Assembly: GCF_900302465.1 (NCBI RefSeq)
Contig: NZ_OMOR01000001.1
Coordinates: forward strand, 1,426,001 to 1,490,000
From: Ascidiaceihabitans donghaensis
Lineage (GTDB): Bacteria; Pseudomonadota; Alphaproteobacteria; Rhodobacterales; Rhodobacteraceae
DNA length: 64,000 nt
Direction of reading: 5' to 3'
The translations under genes were made by a program, and so were the position numbers. Positions 18,611 to 27,771 of this stretch are shown here, piece after piece; the first letter of the stretch is position 1; each line of letters begins with the position of its first letter. A model generated the notes under the pieces. That model had not been told where the DNA came from and searched no databases. It saw only the letters and a program-made list of their open reading frames with translations.

Positions 18611-19666
18611 ATGGCGGATCGATTTTTCACAGATCAAGCGACCACAGGGTTTACGTATGTTCTGTCGACCTATCTTGATGCGGCGACAGGCACAGAGTTC
18701 TTTTATCAGATGCGGTTTTCCGGGTCCGATTTTGAGTTCGGTGAGGCACGCACGCCAGTTGATGGGCTGTACAATCAGATTTCTTTTGAGCTGGAATACA
18801 CAGAACCCAATGGCGGCGATACCGTGTTGCAGCCTGTCTTGCAGTACACGGGACCCACGCAGGACCTGTCAGATTTGTTTGATCAGTATGACACGCCTGC
18901 CATCGGCATGAGTTATATGTTGTTGGCTTTGGTGTCGTTGACAACAGGGCGCTTGCCAGGAGACGCAGGTGTGTCGATTTTGGCCAATGCGCCCGGGGGG
19001 CAGACGTCCGGCACCCGAAATAACGATGTGATCAACGTCAGCGACGACAACAGTTGGTTCAGTGCGGGGTGGGGCGATGATTACATGGTCGCGACCGGAG
19101 GTCCTGTGCGCTTCAAAGGGCAAGCAGGCGACGATCATCTGATTGGCGCGGACGGTCACGACATTTTGCGCGGCGGTTCCGGCCACGATAGTATCGAAGG
19201 GCAGGCGGGCGACGACAAGATTTACGGGCAAAGCGGCAATGACGCTCTGCGCGGCGGTGCAGGCGACGATTGGGTGCTGGGCGGCAGCGGTCGTGATTAT
19301 TTGATTGCCGGCGCCGGGCGCGACCAGCTGAGTGGAGGGACCGGGGCGGATATGTTCATCTTCAACATCGCGACCGAAGACACGGCGTTAAGCGCACATA
19401 ACATCGAAGACGGACGAAATGTCGTGCGCGACTTTGATTTTGCAGAAGATGTGCTGCGATTTGGCGTGGGCTACAACAACACTTTGACACAAGCCGATGC
19501 TTTTGCGTGGTTTTCAGAACATGCCACCGACGCAGGGGACAAGGTGCGGATCGTTGACGGGAACGTGCGTATCATCATCAAAAACGCATCTGTGGGCGAC
19601 TTTTCAATCGAACACTTCGCAGGCAGCGACACACATGGAAACTATGATGCGTGGCTTTTGGGCTAA
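18611..19666 (+). CDS. RTX-repeat calcium-binding protein, probably secreted
   Basis: 351 residues. Residues about 170-240 hold nonapeptide repeats of the GGxGxDxxx type (GQAGDDHLI, GGSGHDSIE, GQAGDDKIY, GGAGDDWVL, GGSGRDYLI, GGTGADMFIF) that fold into a calcium-loaded beta-roll. There is no N-terminal signal peptide, as expected for type I secretion through a C-terminal signal. The first ~130 residues have no recognised domain, so an enzymatic role is not shown. AAGGGG nine bases before the ATG at 18611 decides the start over a GTG six bases upstream. No type I exporter is adjacent. It meets tmk tail to tail with a 3-base gap. Confidence 0.85.
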   Translation: MADRFFTDQATTGFTYVLSTYLDAATGTEFFYQMRFSGSDFEFGEARTPVDGLYNQISFELEYTEPNGGDTVLQPVLQYTGPTQDLSDLFDQYDTPAIGMSYMLLALVSLTTGRLPGDAGVSILANAPGGQTSGTRNNDVINVSDDNSWFSAGWGDDYMVATGGPVRFKGQAGDDHLIGADGHDILRGGSGHDSIEGQAGDDKIYGQSGNDALRGGAGDDWVLGGSGRDYLIAGAGRDQLSGGTGADMFIFNIATEDTALSAHNIEDGRNVVRDFDFAEDVLRFGVGYNNTLTQADAFAWFSEHATDAGDKVRIVDGNVRIIIKNASVGDFSIEHFAGSDTHGNYDAWLLG

Positions 19667-19669
19667 CGC

Positions 19670-20329
19670 CTAAAGCCGTGGCATGACTGTGCTGTGCAAG
19701 GCGTTTGCCACGCTGTCCACGTCATGGGCACCGTCAACCACGACAAAACGGTCCGGAAACTCTTGTGCGAGGGCCAGAAAACCGGCGCGCATCTGTTTTT
19801 GCAAATCCGACCCGAAAGTCTCAAAACGCTCTTCGACGCCTTGGCGCGAGAGGGCGCGTGACAGGCCTACCTCGGGATCCATGTCGATCAATACTGTCAG
19901 GTCAGGCTCGCGGCCGATCATCAGATCGTGCAATTGATCCACTGTGCTGCGCAGGTCGCCACGCGACAGGCCCTGATACATGCGGGTGCTGTCGGCGAAA
20001 CGGTCGCAAATCACGATTTTTCCGGCCTCCAAAGCCGGTTGTATGGTGCGTTCCATATGGTCGCGACGGGCCGCTGTGAACAACAAAATCTCTGTTTCGG
20101 CAGACCAACGGTCAGGATCGCCTTGCAAGACAAGGGCGCGGATTTCCTCGGCGCCCGCGCTGCCACCGGGTTCGCGGGTGACGATGACGTCGCGCCCCAA
20201 AGCCGTCAGATGATCGGCCAGAAGCCGGACTTGCGTGGATTTGCCAGACCCGTCGATACCTTCAAATGAGATAAACAGACCTGCGGGCTTTTGCGCCGTG
20301 CTTTCAGAGGTCGTAAATGGTGTGGTCAC
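19670..20329 (-). CDS. tmk: Thymidylate kinase
   Basis: 219 residues. Phosphorylates dTMP to dTDP. P-loop SFEGIDGSGKSTQVRLL, TREPGGSAGAEEIR, ICDRFADSTRMYQG (DR motif) and the LID with RQGVEERFE are all present. The N-terminus is about 15 residues longer than usual. The start overlaps the carboxypeptidase stop by four bases, so it is the last gene of a SPOR-dacC-tmk unit. In many relatives holB follows tmk; here an unrelated RTX gene converges instead. Confidence 0.94.
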   Translation of the reverse strand: MTTPFTTSESTAQKPAGLFISFEGIDGSGKSTQVRLLADHLTALGRDVIVTREPGGSAGAEEIRALVLQGDPDRWSAETEILLFTAARRDHMERTIQPALEAGKIVICDRFADSTRMYQGLSRGDLRSTVDQLHDLMIGREPDLTVLIDMDPEVGLSRALSRQGVEERFETFGSDLQKQMRAGFLALAQEFPDRFVVVDGAHDVDSVANALHSTVMPRL

Positions 20330-21495
20330 GATCCGGTTGGCCCTGCATTCAAACGCGCAATCAACTGCTGCGCTGCGGTGCTAAGACGCGCCATAAAGCC
20401 ACCATCGGCGACATCGGATTCCGCAACCAATGGAATGCGTGTTTCCGGTAGGCCCTCGGGGGACAAGACAAGTTCTGCCAGGGGTTGGCCTTTTTCGATG
20501 GGGGCTTGGATGGGGCCCGTATAGACCACCTCCGCTTCAACTTCAGAGCCAGCAAGGACAGGCAACAGCACAGAAACATCTTCTGCCGGAACCAACCCGA
20601 CTTTAGGGACCGCGCCCATCCAGACATCTGCCGTGGCCAGACGTTCACCTGCTTTGGCCAGACCGCGTTGGGCGAACTGGCGGAAGGCCCAGTTGACAAT
20701 GGATTCAGATTCCTGAGCGCGCGCCGCGGCAGAATCGAGACCGGATACCACAAAAATGACACGTCGGTTGCCCTGCAAAGCGGATCCAACAAGACCGTAG
20801 CCGGCTTCTTGGGTGTGCCCGGTTTTCAACCCGTCCGCGCCGATGTTCAACGACAACAACGGATTTCGGTTGAACCGGTTGGAGCTTTCTTTTTGGTCGA
20901 ACAGAAATTCCTTTTGGGAAAACATCGGATAAAATTCGGGGAAATCTTCGATCAGGCGGTTGGCCAACAAGGCAAGATCGCGCATCGACATGCGGTGTCC
21001 TGCGGCAGGCCAGCCATTGGAATTGGCGAAGGTGGAATTGGTCATGCCCATCTGTTGGGCGCGCTGGGTCATCATGCGGGCAAACCCCGCTTCAGTGCCA
21101 TCGGGGCTGAGGGCTTCGGCAATCACCGCACACGCGTCGTTGCCTGATAAAACGATAATGCCACGCAACAGGTCTTCGACTTTGACGCGTTCGCCTGCTT
21201 TCAAAAACAGGGTAGAGCCGCCGTATTTTTGTGCCTGCGCAGAGACGGGCAATTCTTCCAGCAGATCAAGACCGCCGTTGTTTTTGCCGCGTTTCACGGC
21301 CTCGAATGCGATGTAAAGCGTCATCAATTTGGACATGGACGCAGGCGGCAACGGTGTGTCTGCGTTTTTGTTCAGCAAGACTGTGCCTGTGGTCTGGTCA
21401 ATCACATATGCGGCTGTGGCCCGTGTCTCGAAGGCATGCAGCGGCAAGGTCGTCGACATGATCAAAGCGAAGATGGCAGTGATGGAACGGATCAT
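20326..21495 (-). CDS. D-alanyl-D-alanine carboxypeptidase (PBP5/6 type)
   Basis: 389 residues, periplasmic. A signal peptide (ending LPLHA) precedes a DacA/DacC domain with all three active-site motifs: SMSKL (SxxK, nucleophile Ser), SGN in VLSGNDACAVIAEA, and KTG in DGLKTGHTQEAG. A C-terminal beta domain (from about residue 280) is followed by an amphipathic end (MARLSTAAQQLIARLN) that can peripherally anchor the protein to the inner membrane. It removes the terminal D-Ala of peptidoglycan stem peptides. Cotranscribed with the SPOR protein upstream and tmk downstream. Confidence 0.93.
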   Translation of the reverse strand: MIRSITAIFALIMSTTLPLHAFETRATAAYVIDQTTGTVLLNKNADTPLPPASMSKLMTLYIAFEAVKRGKNNGGLDLLEELPVSAQAQKYGGSTLFLKAGERVKVEDLLRGIIVLSGNDACAVIAEALSPDGTEAGFARMMTQRAQQMGMTNSTFANSNGWPAAGHRMSMRDLALLANRLIEDFPEFYPMFSQKEFLFDQKESSNRFNRNPLLSLNIGADGLKTGHTQEAGYGLVGSALQGNRRVIFVVSGLDSAAARAQESESIVNWAFRQFAQRGLAKAGERLATADVWMGAVPKVGLVPAEDVSVLLPVLAGSEVEAEVVYTGPIQAPIEKGQPLAELVLSPEGLPETRIPLVAESDVADGGFMARLSTAAQQLIARLNAGPTGS

Positions 21496-21534
21496 AAGGG
21501 CACATGTCCTTTGGGTCTATGGTTCGCGTCCGAC

Positions 21535-22443
21535 TTAGTTGGTGACGGCATAGGCGTCGGAAAAGCCTTGCGCTTTGATGGTTTTCAGCAGGGCTTTACG
21601 CTCTGATCCTGTGGCGGCAGGGCCTACCACGACACGCCAGAATGGTTTGCCGTTGTTTTCGCCGCGTTTGATTGTAGGCAACATGCCCGCGCTGCGCATT
21701 TGCTGGGCGGTGCGATTTGCATTGGCTTCAACCGAGAAAATACCGATCTGGATAAACGGCTTATCAAGGTTTGACGCAACGGGTCTGGGCGCGGGTGCTG
21801 CGGCAGATGCAGTAGTTGGGGCAGGGGCCGCGGCGTCGATGGCTGCGGACGCTGATGCTATCGGATCAAGGGCACTTTCGGACACATCCGCAGGTTCTGC
21901 CACACCGTCCACGGTTTCAGGCGCTGGCGCTTCGACGGGAACTTCTTCTTTGCGCAAGGCTGTGACGTTCAATTCAGCCGGTGCGCCAGCCAACATGCCA
22001 AGCGCTTCCGCTGCATCCGAGGAAATCTGCAACCGCGGTCCCGGAATGTCACGTTCGCGGCGGAACAAGGCGCCCACGACGAATTTGCCGTTTGTCGTAT
22101 TGCGGATGATGACGCGTTCCGGATCGGTGACATCGGGATGCGCAACCCAAACGCCGCCCAAGGATGGCCGCCCGTCCCAAAGCCCAGCTTCTGTCGCGGA
22201 AAATACATCTGGCGCTTCAATGTCGCGTTCTGTGGTTTTGGTCAGCGCCCCTTTACGTGGTGCGCCATCCGCGTCCGCAGCGTTGCCGCGCAGGGATTGC
22301 GGGAACTGGAAGTTGCCGGCCCCGTCGCATCCTGCCATCAAGGCCAGCCCCAAGGCAGCTGCCATTAGTCTTTTTTGCACACGCAAAGCGTTTGAAAAAC
22401 CTGTGTTATGTGCCTGTGTTGCGCTGCCCATCGCTTGTGTCAT
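21535..22443 (-). CDS. SPOR-domain lipoprotein
   Basis: 302 residues. A lipobox (LALMAGC) after a KR-flanked hydrophobic stretch indicates an outer- or inner-membrane lipoprotein with Cys about residue 39. An in-frame GTG about 21 codons in, or the ATG five codons before the hydrophobic core, would give a more normal signal peptide, so the start is uncertain. The middle is an Ala/Pro-rich linker. The last ~75 residues (FIQIGIFSVEANANRTAQQM ... FWRVVVGPAA) are a SPOR domain, which binds denuded septal peptidoglycan. Next to the carboxypeptidase this suggests a role in cell-wall maturation or division. Confidence 0.85.
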   Translation of the reverse strand: MTQAMGSATQAHNTGFSNALRVQKRLMAAALGLALMAGCDGAGNFQFPQSLRGNAADADGAPRKGALTKTTERDIEAPDVFSATEAGLWDGRPSLGGVWVAHPDVTDPERVIIRNTTNGKFVVGALFRRERDIPGPRLQISSDAAEALGMLAGAPAELNVTALRKEEVPVEAPAPETVDGVAEPADVSESALDPIASASAAIDAAAPAPTTASAAAPAPRPVASNLDKPFIQIGIFSVEANANRTAQQMRSAGMLPTIKRGENNGKPFWRVVVGPAATGSERKALLKTIKAQGFSDAYAVTN

Positions 22444-22660
22444 CCTAGCCTGTTACGACGCCGCCCGCGCCGGATGTGCCAATTTATGGCACGTTAAATT
22501 GCCCCCTGACGGGGATCTTTGCGCCACACTAACGCGTCATGGTCGTTCTGAAAAGGCGCAGCACTCACAATCGGCAAAAATCCCCAACGAAACCGCAGCT
22601 TACAGCTTTGCAATTGGGGGTTTGCAGAATCGGATTGACCCTTTTAGAGATACCGACGTC

Positions 22661-22750
22661 GGAGGAGTGGCAGAGTGGTCGAATGCACCGGTCTTGAAAA
22701 CCGACGAGGGTGAAAGTCCTCCCAGGGTTCGAATCCCTGTTCCTCCGCCA
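22661..22750 (+). tRNA. tRNA-Ser (anticodon TGA)
   Basis: A full cloverleaf can be drawn. The acceptor stem GGAGGAG pairs with TTCCTCC (one G-T), and the discriminator G and CCA are encoded. The anticodon loop CTTGAAA gives TGA at 22694-22696, and a long variable arm typical of serine tRNAs follows. The T arm is CAGGGTTCGAATCCCTG. The outermost anticodon-stem pair appears as a C-A mismatch. The 3' end flanks an integrase remnant. Confidence 0.96.
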
Positions 22751-22776
22751 CCATAACGTCGTGGTAGGTTTGAATA

Positions 22777-22799
22777 GGTCGCTTTGAGCGGCCTTTTTC
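22777..22799 (+). terminator. Rho-independent terminator of tRNA-Ser
   Basis: GGTCGCT-TTG-AGCGGCC forms a 7-bp stem (one G-T pair) directly followed by a run TTTTTCTTT, 27 bases after the tRNA. Confidence 0.82.
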
Positions 22800-22886
22800 T
22801 TTGTTTACATGCAGATGCTTACATAATTGCTTTGGCATGAGTTTCTTTCGAGGATGCCTATACTCGTTCCTTGAGTGGCATAAAAA

Positions 22887-23150
22887 ATGGCAATTTTGGG
22901 AATTGCCCTATCTGGCAAGCTAACCAAAAAGCCAGTTGAGACTTTTGGCGCTTGGCGTCATGGCGATGGCGGTGGGTTGCATTTGGTCGTTGATCCATCG
23001 GGTACGCAGTGCAGGATTATGCGCGTGGTCACTTTCAAAACAAAAAAGTGGGAAATCCTGAAAGGAGCGGGCCAACATAATTTTATGAACAGCCACGGTA
23101 TTGAAAGAACCGCACATTCATGCGCAACTTCCTTTAATTGGTTTGGGTGA
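22887..23150 (+). pseudogene. Remnant of a tyrosine integrase (DUF4102-type N-terminus)
   Basis: An 87-codon frame. Residues about 8-48 (LSGKLTKKPVETFGAWRHGD, then GGGLHLVVDPSG) match the arm-binding N-terminal domain of P4-like integrases, which normally reads like 'K...R.ADG.GL.L.V.PSG'. After that the similarity ends, and the core-binding and catalytic R-H-R-Y domains are absent. Its position just downstream of, and codirectional with, a tRNA-Ser gene is where such integrases sit. I read it as the decayed integrase of the island that carries the restriction gene. Similarity is judged by eye. Confidence 0.6.
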
Positions 23151-23158
23151 TTTAGGCG

Positions 23159-26100
23159 ATGGTTGTGCAGGTAGAAGATTTCATTGACCGGTGGCTTGGC
23201 TCCGGGGGTAGCGAAATGGCCACGGCGCAATCCTTTGCCATCGAACTGACCGAACTCCTTGGTGTTGACCGTCCAAATGTGTCGGACAAAGACGGGGATT
23301 TCCTCGACTACCGTTTCGAACGTCCCGTGACCTTGACGCATACGGGGCGCAAGCGGAATGGGCGGATCGACCTGTACAAAAAAGGGTCACTTTATCCTTG
23401 AGGCCAAGCAATTCGTTTCGTCGTGTACTAAAGACAAAAACACGCTGGAACTGTTCCTCAACAAAGATGCACCAAAGCAAGCGGGGCACGGCAAGCGGGG
23501 CACATCAAAATTCGACGACACGATGATGAAGGCGCGAAACCAAGCGGACAACTACGCGCGGGCCGTCGCCAAAGAAGACGGCTGGCCGCCGTTCTTGATG
23601 GTTGTGGACGTGGGCCATGTGATCGAACTCTATGCCGATTTTTCTGGGCAGGGGCAGGGGTACAACCAGTTTCCAGACGGCAATCGCTACCGTATCCACC
23701 TTGAGGATTTGCGCGAGAAAGAAACCCGCGACCTGTTGCGGACAATCTGGACCGACCCCAAAAGCCTTGACCCGTCTTTGCAATCGTCCAAGGTCACACG
23801 CGAAATTGCAACCCACCTTGCGGAACTGGGCAAAAGTTTCGAGGGGCAGGGGCACGATAGCGAGAAGGTCGCGCGATTCTTGATGCGCTGCCTGTTTTCG
23901 ATGTTTGCCGAAGACGTGGACCTGATCCCGCGTGACAGTTTCACCACCTTGCTCAAGAAACTGCGCGGCCACCCGGAGCACGCGCAACCATCCCTGCAAA
24001 GCCTATGGGAAACGATGGACACGGGCGGGTTCTCACCCATTTTGACGACAGATCTCAAACGGTTTAACGGCGGGCTGTTCAAACAGGCGGATGCGCTTCC
24101 GCTTGATAATCTGCAACTTGGGTTGCTGATTGAGGCTGCCGAAGCCGATTGGCGAAAAGTGGAACCCGCCATTTTCGGCACGCTTCTGGAACGCGCGCTG
24201 GACAAACGCCAGCGTCACAAGCTGGGCGCGCATTACACGCCGCGCGCCTACGTTGAACGCCTTGTGACGCCCACGATCATGGAGCCGCTGCGCGAGGATT
24301 GGCGCGATGTGCAAACGGCCGTGCAGCGCTTGGCGGCGGATGGCAAAGGCGACGATGCGCTGAAACTTGTACGTGATTTCCATGCAAAACTATGCGAAAT
24401 CCGCGTGCTGGACCCCGCCTGTGGGTCTGGTAATTTCCTATATGTGGCCCTTGAGATGATGAAACGTCTTGAGGGTGAAGTGACCGCGCTCTTGCACGAA
24501 CTAGGCGAAGAACAGACAAGCTTTATCACAGTGGATCCGCACCAGTTTCTTGGGATCGAATTAAACCCTTGGGCTGCCAACGTGGCCGAACTGGTGTTGT
24601 GGATCGGCTATCTGCAATGGCACTTTCGCACTTATGGGCAGGCGGCCCCGTCTGAACCTGTCTTGCGCGACTTCAAAAATATCCGCAACGGCGATGCGGT
24701 ACTGGAATGGGCGGATCGCACCCCGCGCATGGACGCGGACGGCAAGCCTGTGACCCGCTGGGACGGGATCACCACGATCCGCCACAACGTCACGGGCGAA
24801 GAAGTGCCAGACCCGACCGCGCGCATCACCGTCTATGACTACGCCAAGCCAAAGGCGACCAAATGGCCAGAGGCAGAGTTCATCGTGGGCAACCCGCCGT
24901 TTATTGGTAAGCTCAAGATGCGCGAGGCTCTTGGGGATGGGTACATTGAGGCGATTTGGAGTGCATACCCCAAGATGCCACAATCGGCTGATCTTGTGAT
25001 GTTCTGGTGGGAAAAGGCTGCGCAGGCTGCGCGCGAATGGAACCCTAAGACGGGCAAAGGCACGCGGCGGTTCGGGTTGATCACAACCAATTCGCTACGC
25101 CAAACGTTTAACCAACAAGTCCTGATGCCGCATCTGAATGATAAAAAAAGGCCATTGTCGTTAATATTTGTCATTCCGGATCACCCTTGGGTGGATACGC
25201 AGTTCGGTGCTGCGGTTCGCATTGCCATGACAGTGGGAGTAGCAGGAAATAGAGCAGGACGCCTCCTGACGCTGGCGAACGAAAGTAAGGATGTGAGTGA
25301 AGTGGATGGGCGCATCGTGAGCTTCGATCACCATATCGGAAAGGTATTTGCAAACCTCCAGATTGGTGCTGACGTACCCTCCGCCAAGCCGCAAATTGCA
25401 AATTTGGGATTGGTCACGCCCGGCGTCATACCGCATGGGGAGGCCATGACGATAGACCAAGGAACTGCAATTAAGATTAATCCCTACGCGAAATTGCCCA
25501 ATGTACTTCTGCGGCAGTACTGTAATGGAAGGGAGCTACTTGCAGGTTCTTTGACCAGATACGTCATCGACGCTTTTCCAAGGTCTGAGGATGAATTAAA
25601 ACGCGATGCACCTGCAATTTATCAATGGCTGACAGACACAGTAAAACCTTACAGAGATGCAAATAGAGACAAGGATTTGAGAGAAAAATGGTGGCTGCAT
25701 CGACGAAATAATCTAGACCTCAGAAATGGGCAGGTTGGTATAGATCGCTTTATTGGTACAGTTCTAACTTCTAAGCATAGATGGTTTACGTTTCTGCCAG
25801 TATCAGTGTTGCCGGATCAGACTATCGTTGCCTTTGCAATGGATAACGCTGAAAATTTGGCGGTTTTGTCCAGTAGGCATCATACCCAATGGGCATTGGC
25901 TGCTGGCGGTTGGCTAGGAGTTGGCAACGATCCTAGATACACGAAATCCCGTTGTTTTGACCCATTTCCCTTCCCAGATATCACCGACACCCAACGCACC
26001 CACCTTCGCCAGCTTGGCGAAGACCTCGACGCGCATCGCAAGCGCCAGCAGGCGGCGCACCCCAAGTTGACGCTGACCCAGATGTATAACGTGCTCGAAA

Positions 26101-26603
26101 AACTCCGCGCGAATGAACCTATCGAGGGCAAGGACAAAGACATCTATGACCAAGGTCTGATCGGCATCCTGCGTGACCTGCACGATCAAATCGACGCCGC
26201 CGTGGCCGAGGCCTATGGCTGGCCTGCGGACCTATCCGACGAAGACATCCTGTTGCGCCTTGTGGCCCTCAACAAAGAACGCGCCGAGGAAGAAGCGCGC
26301 GGCCATATCCGCTGGCTGCGCCCCGAGTATCAAAACCCGACAGGCCAGCAGGCCACCAAAGGCAAAACCGCCGATATGGATTTGGGCGTTGTTGCCAAGA
26401 TCGAAAAAGCGCCGTGGCCCAAAACCTTGCCCGCGCAAATCGCCGCTGTCCGCGAAGCGCTGGACGAGATGGGCGAAGCGACACCGGAACAAATCGCCCG
26501 TCGCTTTGTGCGTGGTCGGGCCGTGACAGTGGAGCCTTTGATGGAAAGCCTCGCAGCACTTGGCCAAGCTGAGAAGGGCGAGGACGGTCGGTATGCTGCA
26601 TAG
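23159..26603 (+). pseudogene. MmeI-like (type IIL) restriction endonuclease-methyltransferase, split by a +1 frameshift
   Basis: The two frames 23159-23401 and 23358-26603 are one gene. Frame 1 ends GRIDLYKKG and frame 2 continues HFILEAKQF. Together they make the nuclease motif D...ExK of MmeI-type enzymes, but one extra base in AAAAAAGGG (23378-23386) separates D from EAK. The rest is intact: methyltransferase motif X (GAHYTPRAYVERLV), motif I (LDPACGSGNFLYVAL, about 24409-24450), motif IV NPPF (24891-24902), a target-recognition region (about 25140-25960) and a C-terminal helical part. The repaired protein would be ~1145 residues, longer than MmeI itself. As it stands the second frame, from ATG 23358, could still make the methyltransferase. 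Phase variation, a recent mutation or a sequencing error are all possible. Confidence 0.78.
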
Positions 26604-26994
26604 ACTGCGGACGCATCTTGCGTTTTTCGTCGTCGGTTTGTTGCTGGCACTCCCCTTACATGCGCAGAACTTCTCTTGCCGCATCGGCACACAACCCGCT
26701 TGCCTCGATTACGGTGATAAGGTCTGCTCAAGCAATGGTAAGTGCGTTAACAGGTCCAGCGCGTGTTTTGACCAGTATCAGTGCAACTATGAGGGCTTTA
26801 CCTGCAAATCCAATGTGGCGCAGTGCGTTGACGAACATAGCGCATTGGTGAGGAAGTACAACGGCCTGCTTTCGGACTACGATGATCTGTTGTTTAAAGC
26901 CAAGAAACTGGCCACGAAACATGACGCGCTAAATGAATGTTTGCTGTATGCCAATACGCTTGAGGATTTTCAGGCGTGTGTGATTTATCAATAA
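26593..26994 (+). CDS. Small secreted cysteine-rich protein of unknown function
   Basis: 133 residues. A clear signal peptide (HLAFFVVGLLLALPLHA, cleavage before QNF) leads into about 50 residues with ten cysteines (CRIGTQPACLDYG, CSSNGKC, CFDQYQC, CKSNVAQC), so a disulfide-bonded periplasmic or secreted domain is likely. The remainder is helical with two more cysteines. The ATG overlaps the end of the methyltransferase frame by 11 bases, which suggests coupled translation with the restriction gene. I do not recognise the family. Confidence 0.6.
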   Translation: MLHRLRTHLAFFVVGLLLALPLHAQNFSCRIGTQPACLDYGDKVCSSNGKCVNRSSACFDQYQCNYEGFTCKSNVAQCVDEHSALVRKYNGLLSDYDDLLFKAKKLATKHDALNECLLYANTLEDFQACVIYQ

Positions 26995-27029
26995 CCCCTG
27001 AAACGTGAAGCTGGCCAATGCTGTTCGTT

Positions 27030-27099
27030 CAACACAAACACCGATATTTTTGCATTCAGCTTTAGCACCCACTCTGGTCCGAACGAGTTGTTTGTGTTG
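27030..27099. repeat. 11-bp perfect inverted repeat spanning 70 bases
   Basis: CAACACAAACA at 27030-27040 and its exact reverse complement TGTTTGTGTTG at 27089-27099 enclose 48 bases. It begins about 35 bases after the Cys-rich protein gene. It may be ends of a miniature element remnant or a long-loop hairpin. Confidence 0.55.
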
Positions 27100-27270
27100 G
27101 CATTTCTGAACGTCTCAAGCCCGTTTGCGCAGTGGGCAGTTGCGATTGTTTTTGCGTTTAGTTGATTTCTGGCGGGTCGATAGTCGCCGACCTAGAACAG
27201 TCATATCTCCAACGCTGTGAGATGTTTTATGTGGTGAATTTTTTGCACTCTGTTTTTTATCTAATATTGC

Positions 27271-27289
27271 CAAATCCTTATAGGATTTG
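27271..27289. repeat. 8+8-bp palindrome with 3-base centre
   Basis: CAAATCCT-TAT-AGGATTTG is exact. It lacks a T-run, so it looks more like a protein-binding site than a terminator, but no gene start lies immediately beside it. Confidence 0.45.
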
Positions 27290-27733
27290 CATGGAAGGTA
27301 GTTCTTCCGCCCCTTTCCTAATTTAGTGGTCTGCCACGATCAGCCGGCGCTTTCTGTGCTTGCTTTGATAGTACTTCCTCTGACTATTTTTGCGGCATTT
27401 GATTGCTGAAAGCAGTGTCGTTTGGTTGCGTGCAAACTGTTGTACCGTCTTTCGCTGCAGTTCCGTTAGGTCGTTGGGAACATACGCGCTTCCAAAAAAC
27501 GTCTGAGTGCAAGCGTGCATTCACGCCAGTTCATCACAGTCTGCCGTCTGGGCGGCAGGGGTCAAACCGGGAAATGATATAAGAGGCAAGTCTATAAACT
27601 GCCCTTGCCTGACGTGGTTGGGGCTATCGATGTGGGAACGCAGGTTTTTCACGTCGTCTAAGGGGCGACGATGGCGGCAGTGCGGGTACGAACACAATTT
27701 GTATTTGAAGTATTGCAATGCAAAATCTAGTTA

Positions 27734-27748
27734 CGTTATAACATAACA
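27734..27748. promoter_or_regulatory. Zur-like operator
   Basis: CGTTATAACATAACA matches 13 of 15 positions of the alphaproteobacterial Zur core as I recall it (TGTTATAATATAACA). It lies 24 bases before the first COG0523 GTPase gene, in the promoter position. Zur represses zinc-uptake and zinc-allocation genes when zinc is plentiful, so this predicts induction of both GTPases in zinc shortage. Confidence 0.7.
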
Positions 27749-27771
27749 ATTCGAAGCCTAAGACGAGAGCC

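Larger units (their letters stand above)
26995..27771. other. AT-rich intergenic stretch closing the tRNA-Ser island
   Basis: 777 bases with no gene I can support; the short frames here (for example 27323-27520 on the minus strand) match nothing I recognise. The stretch is visibly richer in A and T than its flanks. It contains an 11-bp inverted repeat, a 19-bp palindrome and the Zur-like box, listed separately. No copy of the tRNA 3' end was seen, so the right-hand att site is not located. Confidence 0.6.

Noticed and set aside
23378-23386. A-AAA-AAG type slippery sequence as programmed -1 frameshifting
   Set aside because: The second frame is reached by a +1 step (skipping one base), whereas this heptamer would give -1, which leads into an unrelated frame. 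A mutation or homopolymer length change is the simpler reading.
27323-27520. 65-codon minus-strand frame in the island tail as a gene
   Set aside because: No ribosome-binding site, no known motif and unusual composition; not distinguishable from chance.
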